From: HdN1 sp052035295
Lineage (GTDB): Bacteria > Pseudomonadota > Gammaproteobacteria > Pseudomonadales > Ketobacteraceae
Length of the DNA: 64,000 nucleotides
Direction of reading: 5' to 3'
Assembly (NCBI GenBank): GCA_052035295.1
Contig: JBPOHS010000018.1
Coordinates: 1 to 64,000 of the forward strand
This document shows positions 35,891 through 44,634 of this stretch, piece by piece. Each line of letters opens with the position of its first letter. Position 1 is the stretch's first letter. The notes beneath the pieces were generated by a model that was given only the letters and a program-made list of their open reading frames with translations, did not search any database and was not told the origin of the DNA. The position numbers and the translations under genes were made by a program.

Positions 35891-36472
35891 TTACTTGTTG
35901 TCGGCTTTGGATTTCGTGTCTCCACGGGTAAATGCGTCGATCGGGAAAGGATCTTCTTCACTACCCGCCTCGTCGGCGGCAAGGCTACCCGGTACGGGTT
36001 CCGTCTCTTCAGGCGCCTTGATGATCTTGATGGCGGTGATGAAAAGGGTGATCGATGCCACCAGCATCAGAGGTTGAATGTAGGCCACGATGCCCGGCAC
36101 GGTTTCGGTACCGCTGAGCTTGATCGTCAGGATAACGGAGGGGGTGAGCACCAGGAAAAGGGTGATCGAAACGATGAACAGGATGCGTTCCTTGTAAACG
36201 CCGAAGTCCCTGTGGCTGATCAAGCCCTGAACAAACTTGCTGATGCTGAGGCCGGCGAAAATGGTCGCAGCCACCGAAATTTCGTTACCCAATAGCAGCT
36301 TGTCGATCTGTCCTTCCCAGAGACGTTGTACCAGGATCCCGAGAAAGGGCAGCAGCACGAACAGGATGTCGGCATAGGTGCCTTGCCGCAACCGCTTGAA
36401 TTCGCGCTCTTCCAGGGCGACAAGTTGCGCCGTCCTCGCGTCGACGGCTGTTTGTTCCTTTTCGTCTTCCAT
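35891..36472 (-). CDS. Small multi-pass membrane protein inside the sensor-kinase cluster
   Basis: The start is chosen at ATG 36472 (MEDEKEQTAVDAR) because AGGAAA lies seven bases upstream; in-frame ATGs at 36508 and 36523 lack a ribosome-binding site. The 193-residue protein has a charged N-terminal helix, about four membrane segments (ILFVLLPFLGILVQRL; ISVAATIFAGLSISKFVQGL; ILFIVSITLFLVLTPSVIL; LMLVASITLFITAIKII) and an acidic tail. No family is recognised. It lies between the second and third kinase genes on their strand, 67 bp before K1, suggesting a membrane partner of these receptors. Confidence 0.75.
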   Translation of the reverse strand: MEDEKEQTAVDARTAQLVALEEREFKRLRQGTYADILFVLLPFLGILVQRLWEGQIDKLLLGNEISVAATIFAGLSISKFVQGLISHRDFGVYKERILFIVSITLFLVLTPSVILTIKLSGTETVPGIVAYIQPLMLVASITLFITAIKIIKAPEETEPVPGSLAADEAGSEEDPFPIDAFTRGDTKSKADNK

Positions 36473-36570
36473 CTTTGTTTCCTGATCCAACCGATTAATT
36501 TCAGGCATAACGATCTTGAGCATATAAATTCAGCGTAGATGATTTTTCCATAAATGCCTGCTTGTCCAAA

Positions 36571-39417
36571 TTATTGTTGGCCTTCCTGCCTTGTCTCAGG
36601 TGATGCGGCCTCGAGATGCTGGGCCAGTGTGGCGTAAAACGCTGGTATATCAACGGGTTTGGTCAGATGCCCCTGACATCCGGCGTCAATGCACTCTTTG
36701 ATGACCTCGCTGTCGTGTTCCGCGGTCAGGGCGAAAATCGGGAGCGTCATCCCTTGTGATCGCAACAGCCGGGTGGCGGTCAGCCCATCCATGATCGGCA
36801 TGTTGATATCCATCAACACAAGATTGAACGTACCTTGCTGCGCCAGCTCAACGGCGCGTTGGCCGTTGTCGGCAAGGCTGACTATCGCACCGGTTTTGGA
36901 AATCAGGCGCGTGATCAGCTTCTGGTTGACCACATTATCCTCGGCAAGCAAAACATTGCCCAATAGCTGCGGTACGCCACCAGACGACTTACGCTCGCCG
37001 GGTATTGAAACACTGTTGACCCAGTCATCGCGGCCGGCGATCTTGCAGGCGATGCCCACGCTGAACCGGCTGCCAAAGCCCTTCCGGCTGTCTATATGCA
37101 GATCGCCACCCAGCATACGAACGAGCTGGTGGGTGATGGCCATGCCCAAGGTTGCGCCCAATGTGCTGTTATCAGTGGCGGATTGCAGGGACGCATTCAT
37201 CAAGTGGTCAATTTCTTTTTCGGTGAGACCGTCGCCACTGTCCTCCACGTCAAATTCAAGCTGCTGCTTGATCCCATCCCAACGAACAATAACTTTGACT
37301 GATCCCTTGTGTGTGTGCTTGATTGCATTGCTGCAGAGATTTTGCAAGACCTGTCTGATTCGCGTCGGGTCACTGATGATGCGCGCTGGCAAGGGGAATC
37401 GGCAGTCGACCCGGAACGTTAACTGCTTTTCCCTGGCGATGGGCTCAAACTGGTCCCTCACCTGTTGCAGCAGCGCCATGAGATCAATGTCAATGGCTTC
37501 GATGGCCAGTTTTCCTGCTTCTATTTTGGAAAAATCGAGAATGTCGTTTACCAGCTGCAATAGCGTTTGTGAATTGCGAATGACGGCGCTGACGGCCAGT
37601 TGACGTTGCTGCGCGTCACCGGAGTGATCAAGCATGGATTCGCTGAACCCGATAATCGCATTCAACGGCGTGCGAATCTGGTAACTCATGTCCTTGAGGA
37701 AATTGCTTTTTGACTCGGTGGCATATTTTGCAAGCTCTTTCTCGTGCCGCTCAGTGAGAAATGCGCGTTGAGCTTTCTCGTTCTCATGGCGATCAGTGAG
37801 ATCAATCAGTGTTCCTTCGATGTGGCTCGGTTGGCCGTCACGCTTCAGGATGATGCGGGCTGAATGTATGGCATGACGAACTTTACCGTTGGTGTCTATC
37901 AATGAAATTTCATCACGGATTTGTCTCGATTGATGCAGTGTTCGTAGCGACGTGCCCTGATGCTTGAAAAGCAGGTTGGCCGCCATTTTATTGTGCGACA
38001 TAAGGCGCTCTGTCGAACCAAATCCGAGAATACCTGCCATCGCGTTATTGGCATCCAGCAGCCGGCCGTTCAGCGTCATCTGGTAAATGCCTTCGGCGGC
38101 ATTGTCAAAAAAGGACCGGAAGCGTTTGAGGTGTGTCACGGAGCGCACTCTTGCTCCGATCACCTGGTTGCGGGTCTGCTTGATGCGTTCGCCCAGCACG
38201 AATGCCAGGGTGGTGACTTCCAGCAGTATGCCAACAGCCATGGACGCAATCGTGAAACCATTGGGAGGCAGCAAGCCGGTTGCTAGTCCCGCATAAAGCA
38301 GATAGCCGATCACGGCGAAAAGCCATGCCATGGCCATGAGCCCGGCGTTGGTGTCACTGTGCTTTCGCCAATGATAGATACCCAGTATCACGATCAGCCA
38401 GGATGCGCTGCTGCAAAAGAACGATGTAAACAGCAGGGCGATATGCATTGGTATCAGGTAACTGATCACGCAGGCGACGGCCATGAAAACGCAAAGGGAT
38501 TTGAAGCACGCGTAGACCACGGGGGAACGCTTTGGAATGCTCAGAAAAAATTGTACGAACATCATTCCCGATATGGTACCGATCCAGACACAAAGAACGA
38601 TGATCCGCTTGTCAAGAAATTGCGGAAACGCTTCGAACAATCGCATGCCATGTCCGATTTCGATGAATACAAACAGGGTCACCGGAACAAGATAGCCGAC
38701 GTAGTAGAAATAGGTGATTTCACGAATCGCCACCAGCAGGAAAAGGTTATAGAGAATCATGACCAGCATGCCGCCAAAAAACACGCCATAGAGGATTTCA
38801 TAGGTCGTATCGATGACCATGAAGTTGGGCGGCGTGCGCAGGTGTATCGGCAGGAACGTGGAGCCGGTATTGCGAATCTTTAAATACAATACGACCGATT
38901 CCCCTTGTTCAGTGACCAAGGGGAAGACACTGTTGACATTGCGAATCGGTCGCTCAGAATAAGGGATGCGCAAATCAGACTGCATTTTTGTCACATCGCC
39001 ATTGGCTCTTACTACGTAGAGTTCCGCCACATCCAGTCGGGCGCGTCGGACGTCGATAAACCATTCCCTACGTGGGGTGGCAAATTTTTTTTTGTCGATG
39101 TGTCTCAGCTCGATCGTCAACCAGTGAGTCGTTGCGCTCATGCTGAAATTAATGTAGTCACTTTCGGGTTTGGAGAACAGTACCCGTGCATCCGGTTTGG
39201 AGACATCTTCGAACGTGAGATTGCCTTCCGGGTCATCTAACGTCCTGAAATAGGGGCCAAGGTCGTACTCCTCTTGTTCGGAAACGACGATGAAATCATG
39301 GTTTTTCTTCTTTGCCTCCGCTGGCTGGCTGAAACACAGCATGAACAACGGGACAAGAATGGCAGCCCAGATTGCAATGAAACGCACGAATGTGGCCGGG
39401 TTTCCGGGCTTATGCAT
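36571..39417 (-). CDS. 7TM-DISM hybrid sensor, His replaced by Tyr (pseudokinase K2)
   Basis: The start is ATG 39417 (MHKPGNPATF), with GAGG six bases upstream and an 8-bp overlap with K3. The 948 residues repeat the K1 layout: signal segment, DISMED2, 7TM, PAS, HisKA, HATPase, receiver. The DHp motif reads FLKDMSYQIRTPL, so the phosphoacceptor is Tyr579 (codon 37681-37683). The N box (NLCSNAIKHT) and DSGDGL are kept, but the G2 box is LGATLGM rather than GGTGLGL. The receiver (EDN, LMDINMP, LTKP) looks functional. It probably cannot autophosphorylate and may receive phosphate or act allosterically. Confidence 0.92.
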   Translation of the reverse strand: MHKPGNPATFVRFIAIWAAILVPLFMLCFSQPAEAKKKNHDFIVVSEQEEYDLGPYFRTLDDPEGNLTFEDVSKPDARVLFSKPESDYINFSMSATTHWLTIELRHIDKKKFATPRREWFIDVRRARLDVAELYVVRANGDVTKMQSDLRIPYSERPIRNVNSVFPLVTEQGESVVLYLKIRNTGSTFLPIHLRTPPNFMVIDTTYEILYGVFFGGMLVMILYNLFLLVAIREITYFYYVGYLVPVTLFVFIEIGHGMRLFEAFPQFLDKRIIVLCVWIGTISGMMFVQFFLSIPKRSPVVYACFKSLCVFMAVACVISYLIPMHIALLFTSFFCSSASWLIVILGIYHWRKHSDTNAGLMAMAWLFAVIGYLLYAGLATGLLPPNGFTIASMAVGILLEVTTLAFVLGERIKQTRNQVIGARVRSVTHLKRFRSFFDNAAEGIYQMTLNGRLLDANNAMAGILGFGSTERLMSHNKMAANLLFKHQGTSLRTLHQSRQIRDEISLIDTNGKVRHAIHSARIILKRDGQPSHIEGTLIDLTDRHENEKAQRAFLTERHEKELAKYATESKSNFLKDMSYQIRTPLNAIIGFSESMLDHSGDAQQRQLAVSAVIRNSQTLLQLVNDILDFSKIEAGKLAIEAIDIDLMALLQQVRDQFEPIAREKQLTFRVDCRFPLPARIISDPTRIRQVLQNLCSNAIKHTHKGSVKVIVRWDGIKQQLEFDVEDSGDGLTEKEIDHLMNASLQSATDNSTLGATLGMAITHQLVRMLGGDLHIDSRKGFGSRFSVGIACKIAGRDDWVNSVSIPGERKSSGGVPQLLGNVLLAEDNVVNQKLITRLISKTGAIVSLADNGQRAVELAQQGTFNLVLMDINMPIMDGLTATRLLRSQGMTLPIFALTAEHDSEVIKECIDAGCQGHLTKPVDIPAFYATLAQHLEAASPETRQEGQQ

Positions 39418-42307
39418 TTTGTGCCTCCTGCTCGTGCAGGCAGCTTGCCAGTACCTCGTAAAATGCTTCAATGTCGATGGGCTTGGTCAGGTGCCCATTG
39501 CAACCGGCATTCATGCTCGCACGAATTTCCTCCAGACCGTGTTCGGCCGTCAGTGCATATATGGGGCCGTCATAGCCCTTTTCCCGCAAAATGCGCGTGG
39601 CTTCGAGCCCTCCCAGCACGGGCATGTTGACATCCATCAAGATCAGATCGAAGGGTGAACTCAGGGCGGCATTACGTGCCTGTTCACCGTCACTCACGAC
39701 AACGGCCTCGACACCGGTTTTTCCAATGATGCGGGCAATCAGTTTCTGATTGACCAGGTTGTCCTCGGCCAGCAGTACACGCCCCGACAGTTGCGGCACT
39801 TTGCGCGCGGCAGTGGATTTCTTTGTAGTAATTTCAGCACTTGAAACCCATTTTTCCCGCGAAGGCGTGCGGCCACTGATACTGGCCGTGAAAGTACTGC
39901 CCTGGTCCTGAATGCTCTTCACTCGCAGGCTGCCGCCCAGCATCTGCGTTAACTGGCGTGTGATGGCGATACCCAGCCCACCTCGCTGCAACACGTCGGA
40001 AGAGGCAACGGATGAATTCGTGTGCTGCAACAGACCAAGATCCTTGGGGGTGAGCCCCGGGCCGGTGTCACTGACATCGAAGCACAACTGTTGGTTGGCG
40101 GCATCCCAGTAAACACGTAACGTCACCTTGCCGTGATAGGTGTGTTTGATAGCGTTGCTGCAAAGGTTCTGCAGAATTTGTTTGAGTCTCGTGGGATCGC
40201 TGGAAATGCGCGGCGGTAAAGGCCAATCATACTGCATCTCGAAAGTCAGCGATTTTTGGCGGGCCTGTGGCACAAACTGCGAGTTAACGCCTGCAAGCAG
40301 ATGCAGCAAATCCGTGTCGATTTGCTCGATGGGCATTTTGCCGGCTTCTATTTTGGAAAAATCCAGAATGTCATTGACCAGTTGCAGCAACGTTTGCGCG
40401 TTGGCAACGATGGTGTTGATGGCGCTGGATTTTGCCTCGGCTGGCAGGGTCGACGATTTGAGGGACTCACTGAATCCGATGATGGGGGCGAGTGACGACC
40501 GGATTTCAAAACTCATGTTTTTCAGAAACCGGCTTTTGGCCTGGGTCAAGGCTTCCGCTTTGGCCTTTTCGTGTCGTTCGCGCACTCGCTCGCGCTCAGC
40601 TTGTTCCCGTTCAAAACGTTCCGTGATGTTGACCAGCTTTCCTTCGATGTAGGACGCCTGGCCATGAGTGTCGCGGACCAGATAGGCGGAGTGCATCGCG
40701 ACATACGCGCTGCCATCGGCACGCAGGCGATGTATCTCGGTGCTGACCGGCTTGCCTCGCATAAGTTCGCGCCACTGCCGCGCAGGATCATCGAAAATGT
40801 CGTGGACCGTTTTTTTACCTGAATGCAGAAGTTTTTTGACCGACGGGAACCCCAGAATTTGTGCCAGGGCCGGATTGGCATTGATCAATCGGCCGCGCAG
40901 CGTCATCTGATAAATGCCTTCCAGCGCGTTATCGATGAGCGAGCGATAGCCGGCAAGATGTTGCATGGAAAGCGTATTGGCCTGCAAAGTTTCTTTCTGG
41001 GTGCGCTTGATGCGTTCAGCCAGCGCAAACGAGAGCATGACGGCTTCCAGCCACGTGCCCAATGGCATCGACGCAATGAAAAGCGGGGTCGCGGGCGCGC
41101 GCCCCGTTGCCACGCTGGAAAGTATGATGAAGCCCGTTACGTTGAAGATCCATGCCAGGGTGAAATACGAAGCGCTCTTGTTGCCTTTGTACCAGACGTA
41201 GGCGCCGACCAATGGCATGGTCGAGACCGCATAACCGCAAAAATAGACAGATACCACCAGTGACAGTTTGAAGGGCAGCATGAAGCAGAAGGCCGCGCAG
41301 ATCAGTGAAAAAATGAACAGCGGAGTCAGGAACTGATTCAGCAGCGGGTGGCGTTTGGGAATTTCAAGAAAACGCCGGGTAAACAGGAATGACGATAACC
41401 ATGTGCACCAGATGGCAATCGGAACATACTCCTTGTTGAACCATGTTCGGCCCTCTTCATGCCAGGCCGCGCCATGGCCGAGGTCTATTGCCTCAAACAC
41501 CAGTGCAGACACCAGATAGGCGGAATAATAAACGTAACTCAGGTCGCGGATCGAAACATACAGGAACAGGTTGTAGACGATCATGATCAGCATGCCGCCA
41601 AAAAAAGCGCCATACAAAAATTCTTCACTTGTTGTTTTGCGAACGAATTCGCCGGGTTCCCAGATCGTCAGTGGAATGTAAAACGCAGAGATGTTTTTGA
41701 CCCGCAAGTAGAGCGTTATGGTTTCTCCCTTGGGCGTGGTGATCGGGAAGACACTGTTGACCATGCGTAGCGGTCGTTCTGCGTAGGGGATCCGGATGTC
41801 GGCTTGATAGCGTGACAGGCTGCCGTCTTCCCGCTGAACATATAATTCGGCGGTATTGAGTTGCGCCTTGCCTACTTCGAAATACCAGTTTGTGACCGGT
41901 GGATGCCGTTTGCGATTGGGTTCATAGCGAAGTTGCAGGCGAATCCAGTAGGTGGAATCGCTGTAGCCGAAATTCAGATAATTTTGTTTGGCATCAGTAA
42001 ATTTGTCGGTGAATTCACTGGAAGAGACCTCTTCGATGTTCCATTGGCTGGCGGGATCTTCCAGCAGGGTAATGTAGGGTGTCACCGCATAGTGTTCGGC
42101 ATCCACCAGTGGCATTACCTGACCGCTCAGCGACTCGTCGGCGACTGCCACTGCCGGCAAGGTGGCGCTGGTGATAATGACCAGCGTCAGCCGCAATACC
42201 TGCGCCAAGCATTGCTTGTAAATGACGGGCACAGTCACAAAGGCCAGCGCTTTTTTGCGGCACAGCCATACAGAGACGAGAATTACCCATGCATTTGTTG
42301 ACGACAT
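39410..42307 (-). CDS. 7TM-DISM hybrid sensor, His replaced by Phe (pseudokinase K3)
   Basis: The start is taken at ATG 42307 (MSSTNAWVIL); the ribosome-binding site is poor and a later GTG start nearer the signal segment (ending AVAVADES) is possible. About 965 residues follow the K1/K2 domain order. The DHp motif is FLKNMSFEIRSSLAP, with Phe (codon 40508-40510) in place of His and the downstream TPL also lost. NLCSNAIKHT and DTGPGL remain, and the G2 region reads QRGGLGIAI. The receiver (EDN, LMDVNMP, LTKP) is intact. It is the first gene of the cluster and is translationally coupled to K2. Confidence 0.9.
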   Translation of the reverse strand: MSSTNAWVILVSVWLCRKKALAFVTVPVIYKQCLAQVLRLTLVIITSATLPAVAVADESLSGQVMPLVDAEHYAVTPYITLLEDPASQWNIEEVSSSEFTDKFTDAKQNYLNFGYSDSTYWIRLQLRYEPNRKRHPPVTNWYFEVGKAQLNTAELYVQREDGSLSRYQADIRIPYAERPLRMVNSVFPITTPKGETITLYLRVKNISAFYIPLTIWEPGEFVRKTTSEEFLYGAFFGGMLIMIVYNLFLYVSIRDLSYVYYSAYLVSALVFEAIDLGHGAAWHEEGRTWFNKEYVPIAIWCTWLSSFLFTRRFLEIPKRHPLLNQFLTPLFIFSLICAAFCFMLPFKLSLVVSVYFCGYAVSTMPLVGAYVWYKGNKSASYFTLAWIFNVTGFIILSSVATGRAPATPLFIASMPLGTWLEAVMLSFALAERIKRTQKETLQANTLSMQHLAGYRSLIDNALEGIYQMTLRGRLINANPALAQILGFPSVKKLLHSGKKTVHDIFDDPARQWRELMRGKPVSTEIHRLRADGSAYVAMHSAYLVRDTHGQASYIEGKLVNITERFEREQAERERVRERHEKAKAEALTQAKSRFLKNMSFEIRSSLAPIIGFSESLKSSTLPAEAKSSAINTIVANAQTLLQLVNDILDFSKIEAGKMPIEQIDTDLLHLLAGVNSQFVPQARQKSLTFEMQYDWPLPPRISSDPTRLKQILQNLCSNAIKHTYHGKVTLRVYWDAANQQLCFDVSDTGPGLTPKDLGLLQHTNSSVASSDVLQRGGLGIAITRQLTQMLGGSLRVKSIQDQGSTFTASISGRTPSREKWVSSAEITTKKSTAARKVPQLSGRVLLAEDNLVNQKLIARIIGKTGVEAVVVSDGEQARNAALSSPFDLILMDVNMPVLGGLEATRILREKGYDGPIYALTAEHGLEEIRASMNAGCNGHLTKPIDIEAFYEVLASCLHEQEAQNA

Positions 42308-42462
42308 TCCCTTTACCAGCCTTGGCTCTGGCAACCGATTTGCCCTGTGTAGCCAGACAGTTACCGTTTAAGTGTAGGCGAGTTTACCGGTCGTGCCGGG
42401 ATGGCGTCGGAAATCAGAAAACTACTTGAAAAACAGGGAATTGGTGAAGTGCAGTGGCTGTT

Positions 42463-42522
42463 GATGCGAAAGGAGTTGTGGATACGAAGGCGTGGTGATG
42501 CGAAGGCGTGGGGATGCGCTGG
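42463..42522. repeat. 16-bp tandem repeats downstream of the alcohol dehydrogenase
   Basis: Two near-identical units, GATACGAAGGCGTGGT (42481-42496) and GATGCGAAGGCGTGGG (42497-42512), are flanked by degenerate copies (GATGCGAAAGGAG at 42463, GATGCGCTGG at 42513). They lie 42-100 bp past the alcohol dehydrogenase stop in the gap before K3. A hairpin CGCTGGC/GCCAGCG overlaps the last copy. Confidence 0.7.
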
Positions 42523-42563
42523 CAGGGGGCCAGCGCAGTGAAACGTGTCTTCCGTTCAACGGC

Positions 42564-43748
42564 TTACCAGGCGCGTTCCAGCAGGGCCATGGCTTCGTCG
42601 AAATCCATTTCTTTCGGATTGAACAGGATCGGGCCTTCATCGAGTGCCATGCTGGCCAATTGCGCCAGTTGATCGCGGCTGACCTTGCCGGTTTCTGACA
42701 GTCGGCGCGGCAGTTTGACGCGCGAATACAGTTCATCGCGCAGGGCGCGAATGCGCTGCAGTGCACGCTCGGCACGCATGGGCTTGGGTGTTGCCGCATA
42801 GACGTCGGCGCCAGCCAGTGGGAGCAGTAGTTCACCGACCGTTTCCGCGTTGACTTCCATATTGTATTCAAGCACATACGGCAAGAAGACGTTCATGCAA
42901 ATACCGTGTGGCACGTGGCACAAGGCGCCCAGTGAGTGGCCCAGTGCATGCACCAGTCCCACCATGGAATTGGAGAACGCGATACCTGCCATGGTGGCTG
43001 CCAGCGCCAGCTCCAGACGCGCGTCGGCATCCTGCGGATTGTCCATCACGTGCAGCAGGTTCTCGCTGATCTTGCGAATGGCTTGGGCGGCATAGGCATC
43101 GCTGAGCGGATTCTTGGCCAGACACGTGTAGGCCTCGATGGCGTGCGTCATCGCATCCATCGCCGTGGCGGCGGTAATCGACGGCGGCAACGTCAGCGTC
43201 ATGCGCGGATCCAGCACAGCCGCGTTCGGCAGCAGGAAGTACGAGGTGAACGGCAGTTTCGCGCCGGATTCACTGTCGGATATCACGGCGACCAATGTCA
43301 CTTCGGAACCGGTGCCGGCCGTCGTCGGAACCACGAACAGCGGCTTAAGCGGGCGCTTGAGGATGCCTGCACCGGAATATTTGTGCAGATCATCACCGCC
43401 TTCCGACACGAGAATATTGACACCTTTGCTGGTGTCGATAACCGAACCGCCACCGATGGCGATAATCGAGTCGGCATTTTTACTGCGATACAGCTGCGCT
43501 ATCTCGGTCACGATGCGGGTCGAGGAATCCGGTGGAACATTGTCGTAAATATCGGCGATCTCGATGCCGGCTTCCTGGAATACAGGCAGGACGTTATTGA
43601 GCAGGCCGGCATTTTTTACGCCCGCGTCGGTAATGATCAATGGGCGGGAAGAACCCAGCGTTTGCAGCTCAAACGGAATGTGTTCGAGGGCTTTGTGGCC
43701 GGCAATGGTTTTTACCGGGCAGAAGAATTCAAAATAGGGCTTGGTCAT
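42564..43748 (-). CDS. Iron-containing alcohol dehydrogenase
   Basis: This 394-residue group III dehydrogenase has the dinucleotide-binding motif IAIGGGSVIDTSKG (about 96-109), TTAGTGSEVTLVAV, and metal ligands in DAMTHAIEAYTC (Asp and His) plus HALGHSLGALCHVPHG (two His, about 265-280). It interconverts an alcohol and an aldehyde using NAD(P). The substrate is not readable. The upstream SCP2-like gene on the same strand suggests lipid or fatty alcohol metabolism as context, which is inference. Confidence 0.92.
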   Translation of the reverse strand: MTKPYFEFFCPVKTIAGHKALEHIPFELQTLGSSRPLIITDAGVKNAGLLNNVLPVFQEAGIEIADIYDNVPPDSSTRIVTEIAQLYRSKNADSIIAIGGGSVIDTSKGVNILVSEGGDDLHKYSGAGILKRPLKPLFVVPTTAGTGSEVTLVAVISDSESGAKLPFTSYFLLPNAAVLDPRMTLTLPPSITAATAMDAMTHAIEAYTCLAKNPLSDAYAAQAIRKISENLLHVMDNPQDADARLELALAATMAGIAFSNSMVGLVHALGHSLGALCHVPHGICMNVFLPYVLEYNMEVNAETVGELLLPLAGADVYAATPKPMRAERALQRIRALRDELYSRVKLPRRLSETGKVSRDQLAQLASMALDEGPILFNPKEMDFDEAMALLERAW

Positions 43749-43846
43749 GGGTGACTCCGTTCAACAATTCAGTATTCGGGGGAGCTAAAAAGCCATCAGG
43801 CAGGCCTTGTCAGCTCAAGAAAGCGTTTCGGTCGGGAACGCTTTTG

Positions 43847-43914
43847 TTTCAGGAAAGCGCTGGTTTCAGAAAATCTATGGTTTCAGAAAGCCTTTGGCTT
43901 CAGGAAATTGGCTG
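43847..43914. repeat. Four 17-bp tandem units spanning the stop of the SCP2-like gene
   Basis: The units start at 43847, 43864, 43881 and 43898, with plus-strand consensus TTTCAGRAARNCTNTGG. The unit at 43898 encodes the last residues (FLKPKA) of the SCP2-like protein, the one at 43881 contains its stop codon (43883-43885), and the other two lie beyond it. The tract therefore extends a coding segment into the 3' untranslated region. Confidence 0.85.
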
Positions 43915-44434
43915 CCACCCGCGAATAAATACGCGCACCGTGTTTGAGCTTTTCCTGGACCGATAATTTCGGATAACGCTTGATCGCCCGCTCGGCAACG
44001 AGCTTGGGCAAAATAAAGGTTTCCAGCTGGTTGAGGCAGCGCACCATTTTCAGCGCGTGGGAAATTTCGCCATCGACGATCATGCGATCATTGGCAAAGG
44101 CCCGCGCGGTGCTTTCCTGAAAACTGAGCACGAGGAAGGCATGCGCCAAATGCTTGAACTGTATGCTGAGATCCGGTTTGCGTGGCTTTTTCTCGCCCAG
44201 GTATCTGAAGGAGCCGTCAGGCTGTTTTTGCATGACGAGTCCCGGCCCATTGGGTTTGACGCACATTTCGAACACGAAATCCGGGCTCAGGGCCTTGAGT
44301 TCACGTTCGAACACGCTGTCGATCTGGCTGGCGGCTTCCATGGCGCGGCCCATGACGTCGAACATCAGTTTGACGTAGGGCCCCTGGAGTTGGCTCAGGC
44401 TTGAGAGATTGATGTGTTCGCTAAGGCGTTGCAT
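43883..44434 (-). CDS. SCP2-like sterol/lipid carrier protein
   Basis: This 183-residue protein has a helical N-terminus and a central segment (about 50-135) resembling an SCP2 lipid-binding domain: FVFEMCVKPNGPGLVM, PDLSIQFKHLAHAFLVLSF, then an MIVDGEISHALKMVRCL motif that matches the usual GDxxxALKL-type helix. It has no signal or membrane helix. The C-terminus FLKPKAF is produced by a tandem repeat that continues past the stop. A TetR-type palindrome lies 27 bp upstream. Confidence 0.65.
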   Translation of the reverse strand: MQRLSEHINLSSLSQLQGPYVKLMFDVMGRAMEAASQIDSVFERELKALSPDFVFEMCVKPNGPGLVMQKQPDGSFRYLGEKKPRKPDLSIQFKHLAHAFLVLSFQESTARAFANDRMIVDGEISHALKMVRCLNQLETFILPKLVAERAIKRYPKLSVQEKLKHGARIYSRVAANFLKPKAF

Positions 44435-44460
44435 ATCGTGCCTGTTTTTTTATTGGTTTG

Positions 44461-44474
44461 TGACCATTTGGTCA
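44461..44474. promoter_or_regulatory. Palindromic operator TGACCA-TT-TGGTCA
   Basis: Perfect 6-bp arms with a 2-base spacer lie 27-40 bp before the SCP2-like start, overlapping the expected promoter. The size and symmetry are typical of TetR-family repressor sites controlling lipid genes. No TetR gene is in the window. Confidence 0.6.
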
Positions 44475-44634
44475 GTCATTTTGTGGTTAAAAGCGTTGCA
44501 TGGTAGCAAACAAGCTTAGTTGCAAGCTTTGACTTGTGACGACACTTTTATTGTGGGATGGCGCGATTTGGCGTACCGTGGATACAGTGTGTTTTGTTCG
44601 TGTTTATGGTTTGAGTCGATTGTGCGGAGGTCCC

